Shown here: positions 7,878 through 15,695 of the stretch, piece by piece | How the letters are laid out: each line of letters opens with the position of its first letter | How positions within the stretch are numbered: position 1 is the stretch's first letter | Assembly: GCF_044797955.1 (NCBI RefSeq) | Contig: NZ_CP085211.1 | Span: 868,001 to 932,000, forward strand | Direction of reading: 5' to 3' | DNA: 64,000 nt | Origin: Idiomarina seosinensis_A | GTDB lineage: Bacteria > Pseudomonadota > Gammaproteobacteria > Enterobacterales > Alteromonadaceae | Program-made: the position numbers and the translations under genes | The notes under the pieces: generated by a model | Told to the model about the DNA's origin: nothing | The model's database searches: none | Seen by the model: the letters and a program-made list of their open reading frames with translations, nothing else

Positions 7878-9827
7878 TTGAGCGATATGGCAAAGAATCT
7901 CATCTTATGGCTGGTAATAGCCGTTGTACTGATGAGCGTTTTTCAGAGCTTCAGTCCGGGTGAAACGTCCGGTTCACAAATGGCTTACAGTGAGTTTGTC
8001 AGTGAAGTGAACAACGGAAACGTTCGCCGTGCAGACTTTGGCGAAGATGGGCGCACCATTACCGGCATGACGAACAACGGACAGACGTTCAAAACCGTTG
8101 TTCCGACGCAATACGACCCACAAATCCTCGATGATTTGCTGGCTAACAATGTGCAGACCAGCGGTACGCCGCCGGAAGAGTCCAGCATCCTGGCATCCAT
8201 ATTTATATCCTGGTTCCCGATGTTGCTACTGATTGGTGTCTGGATCTTCTTTATGCGCCAAATGCAGGGCGGCGGTGGCCGTGGCGCCATGTCGTTCGGT
8301 AAAAGCAAGGCGCGCCTGATGAGCGAAGAGCAAATCAGCACCACCTTTAAGGATGTTGCTGGCTGCGATGAAGCCAAAGAAGAAGTCGAAGAACTGGTTG
8401 ATTACCTCAAGGACCCGTCTAAGTTTCAGCGTTTGGGTGGTAAAATACCCAAAGGCGTGCTGATGGTAGGCCCGCCCGGAACCGGTAAAACCCTGTTAGC
8501 TAAAGCCATCTCTGGTGAAGCTAAAGTGCCTTTCTTCAGTATCTCTGGCTCCGACTTTGTCGAAATGTTTGTCGGTGTCGGTGCGTCACGGGTTCGTGAC
8601 ATGTTCGAACAGGCGAAGAAGTCAGCGCCCTGCATTATCTTTATTGATGAGCTGGACGCGGTCGGTCGTCAACGTGGTGCCGGCTTAGGCGGTGGGCACG
8701 ACGAGCGTGAGCAGACACTAAACCAGATGCTGGTAGAAATGGACGGCTTCGAGGGTAACGAAGGTATCATCGTTATTGCCGCCACTAACCGTCCTGATGT
8801 TCTGGATCCTGCATTACTGCGTCCGGGCCGTTTTGATCGCCAGGTTGTGGTCGGCCTGCCCGATGTTCGTGGCCGTGAACAGATTCTTAAAGTACACATG
8901 CGCAAAGTGCCATTGGGTGACGACGTTAAACCGGAGCTGATTGCCCGCGGAACACCTGGCTTTTCGGGGGCCGACTTAGCTAATCTGGTTAACGAAGCTG
9001 CCTTGTTTGCAGCGCGTGGCAGTAAACGCACCGTTGGCATGGAAGAGTTTGATAAAGCAAAAGATAAAATCATGATGGGTGCTGAGCGCCGGTCAATGGT
9101 TATGACCGACGATGAAAAAGCAATGACGGCTTATCATGAAGCGGGTCACGCCGTAGTGGGCCGGCTGGTACCAGAACATGATCCGGTGTACAAAGTGTCT
9201 ATTATCCCGCGCGGCCGTGCACTGGGCGTAACCATGTACCTGCCTGAGCAGGATCGGGTCAGTCACAGCAAACAACAGCTTGAAAGTATGATCTCCAGTT
9301 TATTTGGGGGTCGTCTAGCGGAGCAAATCATTTATGGCACCGAGAAGGTCACCACCGGCGCCTCCAATGATATCGAACGGGCTACCGAAATTGCACGCAA
9401 GATGGTAACCCAATGGGGCTTGTCGGACAAAATGGGGCCGCTACTGTACGCCGAAGACGAAAATGAAGTATTTCTTGGACGTTCAGTGACTCAGCACAAA
9501 CACATGTCTGATGATACCGCGCGAGCCATAGATGAAGAGGTCAAGTCAGTAATTGATAATAACTATCAGCGCGCTAAGAAGATTCTCGAAGACAATGTCG
9601 ATATTCTTCATTCCATGAAAGATGCGTTGATGAAGTACGAAACCATAGATGCTGATCAAATTGATGATTTGATGAACCGTCGCGATGTCCGCACGCCGAA
9701 AGGCTGGGATGAGTCCGGTGATGACAGCGGTGGAAACACCGGCGGTGGCACACCGAAATCGGCTGATACCGAAGAACGCCCGGAGCGTCCGATTAAAGTG
9801 GATAAGCCCGGGGATGCAACGTCCTGA
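7878..9827 (+). CDS. ftsH: ATP-dependent zinc metalloprotease FtsH
   Basis: FtsH is a membrane-anchored AAA+ protease that degrades misfolded membrane proteins and regulators such as LpxC and sigma32 in E. coli. The product has 649 residues. Two transmembrane segments (about 8-25 and 105-125) flank a periplasmic domain. The AAA module has Walker A GPPGTGKT at 198-205, Walker B IIFIDELD and the SRH region. The zinc site HEAGH is at 420-424. The start is taken as TTG at 7878 because AGAGGT lies nine bases upstream; the ATG at 7887 would be 18 bases away. The tail from about residue 610 is Gly/Ser/Asp-rich. A strong terminator follows. Confidence 0.98.
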   Translation: MSDMAKNLILWLVIAVVLMSVFQSFSPGETSGSQMAYSEFVSEVNNGNVRRADFGEDGRTITGMTNNGQTFKTVVPTQYDPQILDDLLANNVQTSGTPPEESSILASIFISWFPMLLLIGVWIFFMRQMQGGGGRGAMSFGKSKARLMSEEQISTTFKDVAGCDEAKEEVEELVDYLKDPSKFQRLGGKIPKGVLMVGPPGTGKTLLAKAISGEAKVPFFSISGSDFVEMFVGVGASRVRDMFEQAKKSAPCIIFIDELDAVGRQRGAGLGGGHDEREQTLNQMLVEMDGFEGNEGIIVIAATNRPDVLDPALLRPGRFDRQVVVGLPDVRGREQILKVHMRKVPLGDDVKPELIARGTPGFSGADLANLVNEAALFAARGSKRTVGMEEFDKAKDKIMMGAERRSMVMTDDEKAMTAYHEAGHAVVGRLVPEHDPVYKVSIIPRGRALGVTMYLPEQDRVSHSKQQLESMISSLFGGRLAEQIIYGTEKVTTGASNDIERATEIARKMVTQWGLSDKMGPLLYAEDENEVFLGRSVTQHKHMSDDTARAIDEEVKSVIDNNYQRAKKILEDNVDILHSMKDALMKYETIDADQIDDLMNRRDVRTPKGWDESGDDSGGNTGGGTPKSADTEERPERPIKVDKPGDATS

Positions 9828-9837
9828 TATTTTGGTT

Positions 9838-9866
9838 AAAAACCCGCCGCTGGCGGGTTTTTTTTG
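9838..9866 (+). terminator. Intrinsic terminator after ftsH
   Basis: AACCCGCC (9841-9848) pairs with GGCGGGTT (9852-9859) around a GCT loop, followed by a run of T. It lies 10 bases after the ftsH stop. Confidence 0.93.
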
Positions 9867-9893
9867 CTGTTAAAATGATTTCGTCAAAATAAT
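9864..9893 (+). promoter_or_regulatory. Weak candidate promoter before folP
   Basis: TTGCTG (9864-9869) and AATAAT (9888-9893) are 18 bases apart, directly behind the ftsH terminator and 24 bases before the folP start. folP needs a promoter downstream of that terminator unless read-through supplies it. Confidence 0.35.
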
Positions 9894-9916
9894 AACAACG
9901 GTGTAGGAGCAGATTG

Positions 9917-10732
9917 ATGGCTAAAAACGGATCTCCCCTGACAGTGATGGGAATCGTTAATGTTACTCCGGATTCTTTTAGTGACGGCGGTCAATATAAC
10001 TCGGTCGACTCAGCAGTTTCCCATGCAGCACAACTTGTTGACGAAGGTGCCACGCTGCTTGATGTCGGCGGTGAATCAACGCGTCCGGGGGCCGAAGCAG
10101 TTAGCGAGGCGGAGGAGCTGGAACGAGTTGTGCCGGTAGTGGAAGCATTAAAACAACGCCTGTCGGTGCCGGTATCTGTGGATACGAGTAAGCCCGCCGT
10201 GATGCGTGAGAGCATTAATGCGGGTGCTGATATGATCAACGATGTTTATGCATTGCGGCAGCCCGGTGCAATGCAGGTGCTTGCTGAGTCCGGGGTGCCG
10301 GTTTGTATCATGCATATGCAGGGACAACCGAGAACGATGCAGCAGCAACCTAGCTACGACGACGTAGTACTGGACGTTAAAACGTTTTTTGAGCAACAAA
10401 TTCTGGCGTGTGAGCAAGCCGGCATTGCACGTCAGCGGATTTGGCTGGACCCGGGCTTTGGGTTTGGCAAAAGCATGCGCCATAACTACCAGCTATTGCA
10501 ACGCCTGCAGGCGTTTCACGAATTACAACAACCTTTATTAGTGGGCTTTTCGCGAAAATCCATGATTGGCCACGTTACCGGGCGCGAGGTTAACGAACGT
10601 CTGGCAGGTAGTATTGCCGCGGCAACTATTGCAGCCTTAAAAGGAGCACGTATAATTCGCGTACACGATGTTAAGGAAACGGTTGATGCGATGCGCGTTG
10701 TAGCAGCCACACTCGAGGGAGACTATTTGTGA
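9917..10732 (+). CDS. folP: Dihydropteroate synthase
   Basis: FolP joins p-aminobenzoate to 6-hydroxymethyl-dihydropterin pyrophosphate in folate synthesis and is the sulfonamide target. The ATG at 9917 gives 271 residues and lies seven bases from TAGGAG; a TTG one codon upstream is less well spaced. Signature segments are visible: GIVNVTPDSFSDGG near residue 12, GGESTRPGA, INDVYAL, DPGFGFGKS and GFSRKSM. Its TGA overlaps the glmM GTG start (GTGA), the usual folP-glmM coupling. Confidence 0.97.
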   Translation: MAKNGSPLTVMGIVNVTPDSFSDGGQYNSVDSAVSHAAQLVDEGATLLDVGGESTRPGAEAVSEAEELERVVPVVEALKQRLSVPVSVDTSKPAVMRESINAGADMINDVYALRQPGAMQVLAESGVPVCIMHMQGQPRTMQQQPSYDDVVLDVKTFFEQQILACEQAGIARQRIWLDPGFGFGKSMRHNYQLLQRLQAFHELQQPLLVGFSRKSMIGHVTGREVNERLAGSIAAATIAALKGARIIRVHDVKETVDAMRVVAATLEGDYL

Positions 10733-12069
10733 GTGAACGAAAGTATTTTGGTACCGATGGGGTTCGTGGCCGGGTCGGTGAGTCACCGATAACGCCAGAT
10801 TTTGCCGTAAAGCTCGGCTGGGCTGCAGGCAAAGTGCTGGCTGCCAAGGGTACCCGCAAGGTACTGGTGGGTAAGGATACCCGGGTCAGTGGCTACATGC
10901 TGGAATCGGCGCTGGAAGCTGGTCTGGCCGCAGCCGGCGTCAATGTCGATTTTCTGGGTCCCATGCCGACCCCGGGTATTGCCTATTTAACCCGCACCTT
11001 TCGCGCTGCAGCAGGTATTGTGATAAGTGCGTCACATAATCCGTATTATGATAATGGCATTAAGTTTTTCGCCGACAATGGTCATAAGCTACCCGATACG
11101 ACCGAGCTGGAAATTGAGCACCTGCTTGATCAGCCGATGGACTGTGTCAGTTCCGAATTGCTGGGCCGCGCCAATCGGATTGCTGATGCGGCCGGGCGTT
11201 ATATTGAATTTTGCAAGGGTGTGTTCCCCTCTGAGTTATCGCTGGAAGGACTGCACATTGTGGTTGACTGCGCGCATGGCGCGACTTATCACATAGCCCC
11301 TAATGTGCTGCGCGAACTTGGCGCCCGCGTTACTGAAATCGGCACCCAGCCTAATGGTTTGAATATTAATCAGGACTGTGGGGCGACCCATCTGCAGCAG
11401 CTACAAAATAAAGTGTTAGAAGAAAAAGCGGACTGCGGCCTGGCTCTGGATGGTGACGGCGACCGGATCATGATGGTAACCGATAAAGGGCGCATAATCG
11501 ACGGCGATGAAATTCTATACGTTCTGGTGGTAACCGCGCAGCAACAGGGCCAGTTACAGGGTGGCTTAGTCGGTACTTTAATGACGAACTTTGCCCTGGA
11601 GAAAGAATGTCAACGCCGTAATATCCCGTTTGTCCGTGCAAAAGTCGGTGATCGCTACGTCATTGAAGAGCTGGTCAAAAGAGACTGGTTTATCGGCGGA
11701 GAAAATTCAGGACACGTGATTAATCGGCAGTACCACACCACCGGTGACGGTATCATCGCCGGTTTGCAAGTGCTGGCGGCTATGCAGCATGAAAAAAAGT
11801 CACTGCACCAGCTGAGTCAGGATTTTCATAAATTGCCGCAGGTATTAATTAATGTCCGCTACCAGCCTGGCGATGATCCCCTGCAGACTGACACGGTCAG
11901 TAATGTAGTCCGGGAAGTGGAGTCAGCCTTGGCAGGAAAAGGCCGGGTGTTAATGCGTAAATCCGGTACCGAACCGGTTATTCGGGTGATGGTCGAAGGC
12001 GAAGACGAAAAAACCGTTCGTGCATTTGCTCAGCAAATTGCCAACGAAGTCGAGGCGGCTACAAATTAA
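10729..12069 (+). CDS. glmM: Phosphoglucosamine mutase
   Basis: GlmM converts glucosamine-6-phosphate to glucosamine-1-phosphate on the way to UDP-GlcNAc for peptidoglycan and lipopolysaccharide. The product has 446 residues. The phosphoserine Ser102 sits in VISASHNPYYDNG, and the magnesium loop DGDGDR starts at Asp241; both positions equal E. coli. The C-terminal phosphate-binding loop RKSGTEPVIRVM is present. The start is GTG, eight or so bases after GAGGGAG, and overlaps the folP stop by four bases. Confidence 0.98.
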   Translation: MSERKYFGTDGVRGRVGESPITPDFAVKLGWAAGKVLAAKGTRKVLVGKDTRVSGYMLESALEAGLAAAGVNVDFLGPMPTPGIAYLTRTFRAAAGIVISASHNPYYDNGIKFFADNGHKLPDTTELEIEHLLDQPMDCVSSELLGRANRIADAAGRYIEFCKGVFPSELSLEGLHIVVDCAHGATYHIAPNVLRELGARVTEIGTQPNGLNINQDCGATHLQQLQNKVLEEKADCGLALDGDGDRIMMVTDKGRIIDGDEILYVLVVTAQQQGQLQGGLVGTLMTNFALEKECQRRNIPFVRAKVGDRYVIEELVKRDWFIGGENSGHVINRQYHTTGDGIIAGLQVLAAMQHEKKSLHQLSQDFHKLPQVLINVRYQPGDDPLQTDTVSNVVREVESALAGKGRVLMRKSGTEPVIRVMVEGEDEKTVRAFAQQIANEVEAATN

Positions 12070-12098
12070 ACACTTGGTGGGTACAGCGTAATTGTAAC

Positions 12099-12127
12099 TT
12101 GTAACTTAGGGTTGCTTCGGCTACTAT
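12099..12127 (+). promoter_or_regulatory. Candidate promoter before tpiA
   Basis: TTGTAA (12099-12104) and TACTAT (12122-12127) are 17 bases apart in the 86-base glmM-tpiA gap. Each box matches four of six consensus bases. No terminator separates glmM from tpiA, so read-through is also possible. Confidence 0.45.
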
Positions 12128-12155
12128 TCCCGCCGCTTAACTAATAGGAGTTCCG

Positions 12156-12914
12156 ATGTCCAAAGCAGCGCTTGTTATTGGTAACTGGAAAATGAACGGG
12201 TCTGCCGCACTGGTTCGCACCATGAGCGAAGCATTGCGTGAACAACCGCAATTAACGTCAGCGGTTAATGTGGTTATTTGCCCGCCGTTCACACTATTAG
12301 CAGAACTTACCCGGCAGTGTTTTTACGATAACATTGCAGTCGGGGCGCAAACGGTTAATGCGCAGGACAACGGTGCTCATACCGGTGAAATATCGGTATC
12401 GATGTTACAGGAACTGGGTGTTGAGTATGTGCTGATCGGCCATTCTGAACGCCGGGCCTGTTACGCTGAAACGAACCCGGTTATAGCAGCAAAGCTGAAT
12501 ACAGCAACCGCAGCAGGGCTAACAGCCGTGCTCTGTGTTGGCGAGGATAAACAGCAACGTGAGCAACAGCAGACCTGGGAAGTTATCGAGCAGCAGCTGG
12601 CCAGTGCCTGTGACGAGCTGACCGATACTCAGGCAGCCAGGCTAGTGGTTGCTTACGAGCCGGTCTGGGCCATCGGTACTGGCGAGACCGCAACGCCTGA
12701 ACAGGCCCAGCACGTTCATAGCCAGATCCGGCAATGGCTGGTCAAGCGCTTTGGCAGTATTGGCGAAAAGATAGAAATACTTTACGGCGGCTCAGTAAAA
12801 GCGGATAATGCCGCCCAATTATTTGCACAAGAAGACATTGATGGTGGTTTGATTGGTGGTGCCAGTTTAAAGAAACAGGACTTTGTCGCTATCATTCAAG
12901 CAGCACAAGGGTAA
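12156..12914 (+). CDS. tpiA: Triosephosphate isomerase
   Basis: TpiA interconverts dihydroxyacetone phosphate and glyceraldehyde-3-phosphate in glycolysis. The product has 252 residues. Substrate-binding Lys12 is in GNWKMNG, catalytic His96 in IGHSERR, catalytic Glu168 in AYEPVWAIGTG, and the phosphate loop is GGSVKADN. The ATG follows TAGGAG. Placement between glmM and secG is as in Pseudomonas; E. coli has tpiA elsewhere. Confidence 0.98.
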   Translation: MSKAALVIGNWKMNGSAALVRTMSEALREQPQLTSAVNVVICPPFTLLAELTRQCFYDNIAVGAQTVNAQDNGAHTGEISVSMLQELGVEYVLIGHSERRACYAETNPVIAAKLNTATAAGLTAVLCVGEDKQQREQQQTWEVIEQQLASACDELTDTQAARLVVAYEPVWAIGTGETATPEQAQHVHSQIRQWLVKRFGSIGEKIEILYGGSVKADNAAQLFAQEDIDGGLIGGASLKKQDFVAIIQAAQG

Positions 12915-12920
12915 TTTACT

Positions 12921-13256
12921 ATGTATGAAGTGTTATTAGTCGCCTTTTTAGTAGTCGCCGTTGTTTTGATTGGATTTATTATGATCCAACAGGGCAAAGG
13001 AGCCGATATGGGCGCATCTTTTGGCTCAGGAGCTTCCAATACGGTGTTTGGCTCATCAGGGTCAGGTAACTTCCTAAGCCGTAGCACCGCCGTATTAGCG
13101 ATTGTGTTTTTTATTCTGAGTCTGGTGTTAGGCAATTTGTCGACTTCAGTGTCTGATGGCGCCGAAGACTTCTCTGATTTGAGTATACCTACTGAAGAGC
13201 AGATGCAGACTCCGGCAGAAGAAGAATCGGATTCAGAAGTACCGCCGACAAATTAA
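12921..13256 (+). CDS. secG: Preprotein translocase subunit SecG
   Basis: SecG is the small accessory subunit of the SecYEG protein-export channel in the inner membrane. The product has 111 residues (110 in E. coli). There are two hydrophobic segments, about 2-22 and 53-72, joined by a Gly/Ser-rich cytoplasmic loop containing MIQQGKGADMGASFG, the family hallmark. The tail is acidic. It starts six bases after tpiA and is followed by tRNA-Leu(GAG), matching the secG-leuU arrangement of E. coli. Confidence 0.97.
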   Translation: MYEVLLVAFLVVAVVLIGFIMIQQGKGADMGASFGSGASNTVFGSSGSGNFLSRSTAVLAIVFFILSLVLGNLSTSVSDGAEDFSDLSIPTEEQMQTPAEEESDSEVPPTN

Positions 13257-13288
13257 TATCAGAATCATTTTGTTGGCTTAACGTTTTC

Positions 13289-13373
13289 GCGGATGTGGTG
13301 GAATTGGTAGACACGCTATCTTGAGGGGGTAGTGCCTTCGGGCGTGCGGGTTCAAGTCCCGCCATCCGCACCA
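13289..13373 (+). tRNA. tRNA-Leu(GAG)
   Basis: An 85-base leucine tRNA with encoded CCA. The acceptor GCGGATG pairs with CATCCGC, the anticodon loop is TTGAGGG (anticodon GAG), the variable arm is long as in class II tRNAs, and the T arm holds GGTTCAAGTCC. It lies 32 bases after secG with no terminator between, so co-transcription and processing are likely. Confidence 0.97.
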
Positions 13374-13391
13374 AGTTTCGTGCTTTAGCAC

Positions 13392-13419
13392 TTGAAAAAA
13401 AAAACAAAATCCTTATAAT
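13392..13419 (+). promoter_or_regulatory. Promoter of the initiator tRNA (metY-like)
   Basis: TTGAAA (13392-13397) and a consensus TATAAT (13414-13419) are 16 bases apart, 17 bases before the tRNA. The same transcript could read on into rimP-nusA-infB, as described for metY of E. coli. Confidence 0.8.
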
Positions 13420-13436
13420 ACTTGGCAAGTTTCGGA

Positions 13437-13513
<77 letters not shown>

Positions 13514-13582
13514 ATTTTAGCAGCAACGTTTATTAACTGATGACGTTTTTGCTAAAATAACTGACAAAGGGTCCAGTGTTTT

Positions 13583-13611
13583 AAAAGCCCCGCCGCAGCT
13601 CGGGGCTTTTT
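13583..13611 (+). terminator. Terminator 1 between tRNA-fMet and rimP
   Basis: GCCCCG (13587-13592) pairs with CGGGGC (13601-13606), flanked by AAAA on the left and TTTTT on the right. It lies about 70 bases after the tRNA. Confidence 0.85.
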
Positions 13612-13625
13612 GCTATGTGACCTTA

Positions 13626-13641
13626 GCTATCCTCGGATAGC
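13626..13641 (+). other. Short hairpin in the rimP leader
   Basis: GCTATC (13626-13631) and GATAGC (13636-13641) form a perfect six-pair stem with a CTCG loop. No T-run follows, so it is not a terminator. It lies between two terminators in the leader of the rimP-nusA operon and may be an RNA structural or processing element. Confidence 0.5.
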
Positions 13642-13650
13642 CAGAACACT

Positions 13651-13671
13651 GGGCGCTTGCGCCCTTTTTTT
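13651..13671 (+). terminator. Terminator 2, ending just before the rimP start
   Basis: GGGCGC (13651-13656) pairs with GCGCCC (13659-13664), followed by seven T. The T-run ends six bases before the AGGAGG of rimP. A terminator in this place must be read through for rimP-nusA-infB to be made from the upstream promoter, so it is a possible attenuator. Confidence 0.8.
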
Positions 13672-13686
13672 GTTTCAGGAGGCAGT

Positions 13687-14145
13687 TTGGCAAGTTTACA
13701 AGAACGATTAACCGACATGATTCGGCCGGCCGTAGAGGCATTAGGCTATGAATTGTGGGGTGTTGAGTTTGTCCGGGCAGGCAAATTTTCAACTTTACGG
13801 GTTTATATCGACAGCCCTAATGGCATCAGTGTTGACGATTGTGCCGAGGTTAGTTACCAGGTCAGCGCCTTATTGGATGTCGAAGATCCCATTACGGTAG
13901 AGTATAACTTAGAAGTTTCATCTCCCGGTATGGAGCGTCCGTTCTTTAACGCCGAACAACTGCAGCCCTATGTGGGCGAAACATTGGCCCTTGAATTAAT
14001 CGCTGCGCAGCAGAATAAACGTAAATTCAAAGCACAGCTGGTGGCCGTAAAGGATGACCAACTGAGCCTGGAAGTGGATAACGAAACGCTTCAGGTGAGC
14101 ATGCGAGATATTAAGAAAGCTCATCTGGTTCCAACATTTGATTAA
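13687..14145 (+). CDS. rimP: Ribosome maturation factor RimP
   Basis: RimP assists assembly of the 30S subunit. The TTG at 13687 follows AGGAGG by four bases and gives 152 residues starting MASLQERLTDMIRPAV, in line with about 150 in E. coli. A TTG ten codons upstream lies inside the terminator hairpin and is rejected. Family features include ALGYELWGVEF, a DDCAEVS segment, the YNLEVSSPGMERP motif near residue 75, and a C-terminal SH3-like part. It opens the rimP-nusA-infB-rbfA-truB-rpsO-pnp series. Confidence 0.96.
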   Translation: MASLQERLTDMIRPAVEALGYELWGVEFVRAGKFSTLRVYIDSPNGISVDDCAEVSYQVSALLDVEDPITVEYNLEVSSPGMERPFFNAEQLQPYVGETLALELIAAQQNKRKFKAQLVAVKDDQLSLEVDNETLQVSMRDIKKAHLVPTFD

Positions 14146-14171
14146 AGGATTGCGGTGGCGAGGCAGCACTC

Positions 14172-15671
14172 ATGAGTAAAGAAATACTGTTAGTCGCAGA
14201 AGCGGTATCGAACGAAAAAGCAGTACCGCGGGAAAAGATTTTTGAAGCGTTGGAGTCAGCTCTGGCGCATGCTACAAAGAAAAAATACGAAGGTGACATT
14301 GAAGTTCGTATCGATATCGATCGACAAACTGGCGAATTCGATACGTTTCGCCGTTGGTTGGTTGTCGAAGATACCGATGAAGGTCTGGAACACCCCTATC
14401 GCGAAATCAGTCTGTCAGCTGCACAGTACGAAAATCCGGAATTGCAGCCGGGTGACTTTGTTGAAGAACAGATTGAATCGATTCAGTTTGACCGGATAAC
14501 AACTCAAACCGCGAAGCAGGTTATCGTGCAGAAAGTGCGTGAAGCAGAGCGGGCACAGGTGGTTGACGAATATCGGGATCAGGTTGGCGAAATGGTCAGT
14601 GGTATCGTTAAGCGCGCTAATCGTGAACATGTGATTCTTGACTTAGGTAATAACGCCGAAGCCATTATCAATCGCGAAGATATGTTGCCGAGAGAGTCTG
14701 TACGCCCGGGCGACAGAGTCCGTGGTTTACTCTATGACGTGCGTCCTGAAGCGCGCGGTGCACAATTGTTTGTCAGCCGCACGCATCCTGAGTTTTTGCT
14801 TGAGTTGTTCCGTATCGAAGTGCCGGAAATTGGCGAAGAAATGCTGGAGCTAAAAGGTGCCGCAAGGGACCCTGGGTCACGGGCAAAAATTGCCGTAAAA
14901 AGCAATGATCGCCGTATTGACCCGGTCGGGGCCTGTGTTGGTATGCGCGGCTCGCGGGTTCAGGCTGTATCTGGCGAGTTAGGCGGTGAGCGGGTTGATA
15001 TTGTGCTGTGGGACGATAACGCGGCGCAGTTTGTCATTAATGCCATGGCACCGGCCGAAGTAGCCGCTATTGTCGTCGATGAAGATGCCCATACAATGGA
15101 TATTGCAGTAGCCGCAGATAATTTGGCTCAGGCAATTGGTAAAAGCGGACAAAATGTTCGTTTGGCCAGCCAGCTGACCGGCTGGACACTGAATGTTATG
15201 ACTGAAGATGATTTCAACGAAAAGAATGAAGCGGAAGCTCAGCGTTTGTTGAATCTATTTATTAATAATTTGGATATTGACGAAGATTTTGCTGCCGTTC
15301 TGGTAGACGAAGGGTTCTCGTCAATGGAAGAAGTTGCTTACGTACCGGTCGCCGAATTCCTTGAAATTGAAGGGATGGATGAAGATATTGTTGAAGAATT
15401 GCGTGGCCGCGCAAGAGCTTATTTAACCACTAAGGCTTTAGCTGACGAGGAATCACTCGAATCAGCAGAACCGGATGAATCATTATTAAACCTGGACGGT
15501 ATGGATCGTCACCTGGCTTATGTATTAGCCAGTAAAGGTGTAGCCACGCTGGAACAATTGGCTGAGCAGGGAATTGATGATTTGGCCGATATAGAAGAGC
15601 TGAATGAACAGCAAGCTGGCGAATTGATCATGAAAGCCCGCAACATTTGCTGGTTCAGCGAAGAACAGTAA
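14172..15671 (+). CDS. nusA: Transcription termination/antitermination factor NusA
   Basis: NusA binds RNA polymerase and modulates pausing, termination and antitermination. The product has 499 residues (495 in E. coli). Domains in order are the N-terminal polymerase-binding domain (1-130), an S1 domain (about 135-200), two KH domains (about 200-345, with GACVGMRGSRVQ and AIGKSGQNVRLAS), and two acidic helix-hairpin-helix repeats (about 365-495). It follows rimP by 26 bases and precedes infB by 24. The upstream hairpins fit with the NusA feedback known for this operon in E. coli, though that is an inference here. Confidence 0.98.
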   Translation: MSKEILLVAEAVSNEKAVPREKIFEALESALAHATKKKYEGDIEVRIDIDRQTGEFDTFRRWLVVEDTDEGLEHPYREISLSAAQYENPELQPGDFVEEQIESIQFDRITTQTAKQVIVQKVREAERAQVVDEYRDQVGEMVSGIVKRANREHVILDLGNNAEAIINREDMLPRESVRPGDRVRGLLYDVRPEARGAQLFVSRTHPEFLLELFRIEVPEIGEEMLELKGAARDPGSRAKIAVKSNDRRIDPVGACVGMRGSRVQAVSGELGGERVDIVLWDDNAAQFVINAMAPAEVAAIVVDEDAHTMDIAVAADNLAQAIGKSGQNVRLASQLTGWTLNVMTEDDFNEKNEAEAQRLLNLFINNLDIDEDFAAVLVDEGFSSMEEVAYVPVAEFLEIEGMDEDIVEELRGRARAYLTTKALADEESLESAEPDESLLNLDGMDRHLAYVLASKGVATLEQLAEQGIDDLADIEELNEQQAGELIMKARNICWFSEEQ

Positions 15672-15695
15672 CGATCAGCGGAGGTACAACAGACT

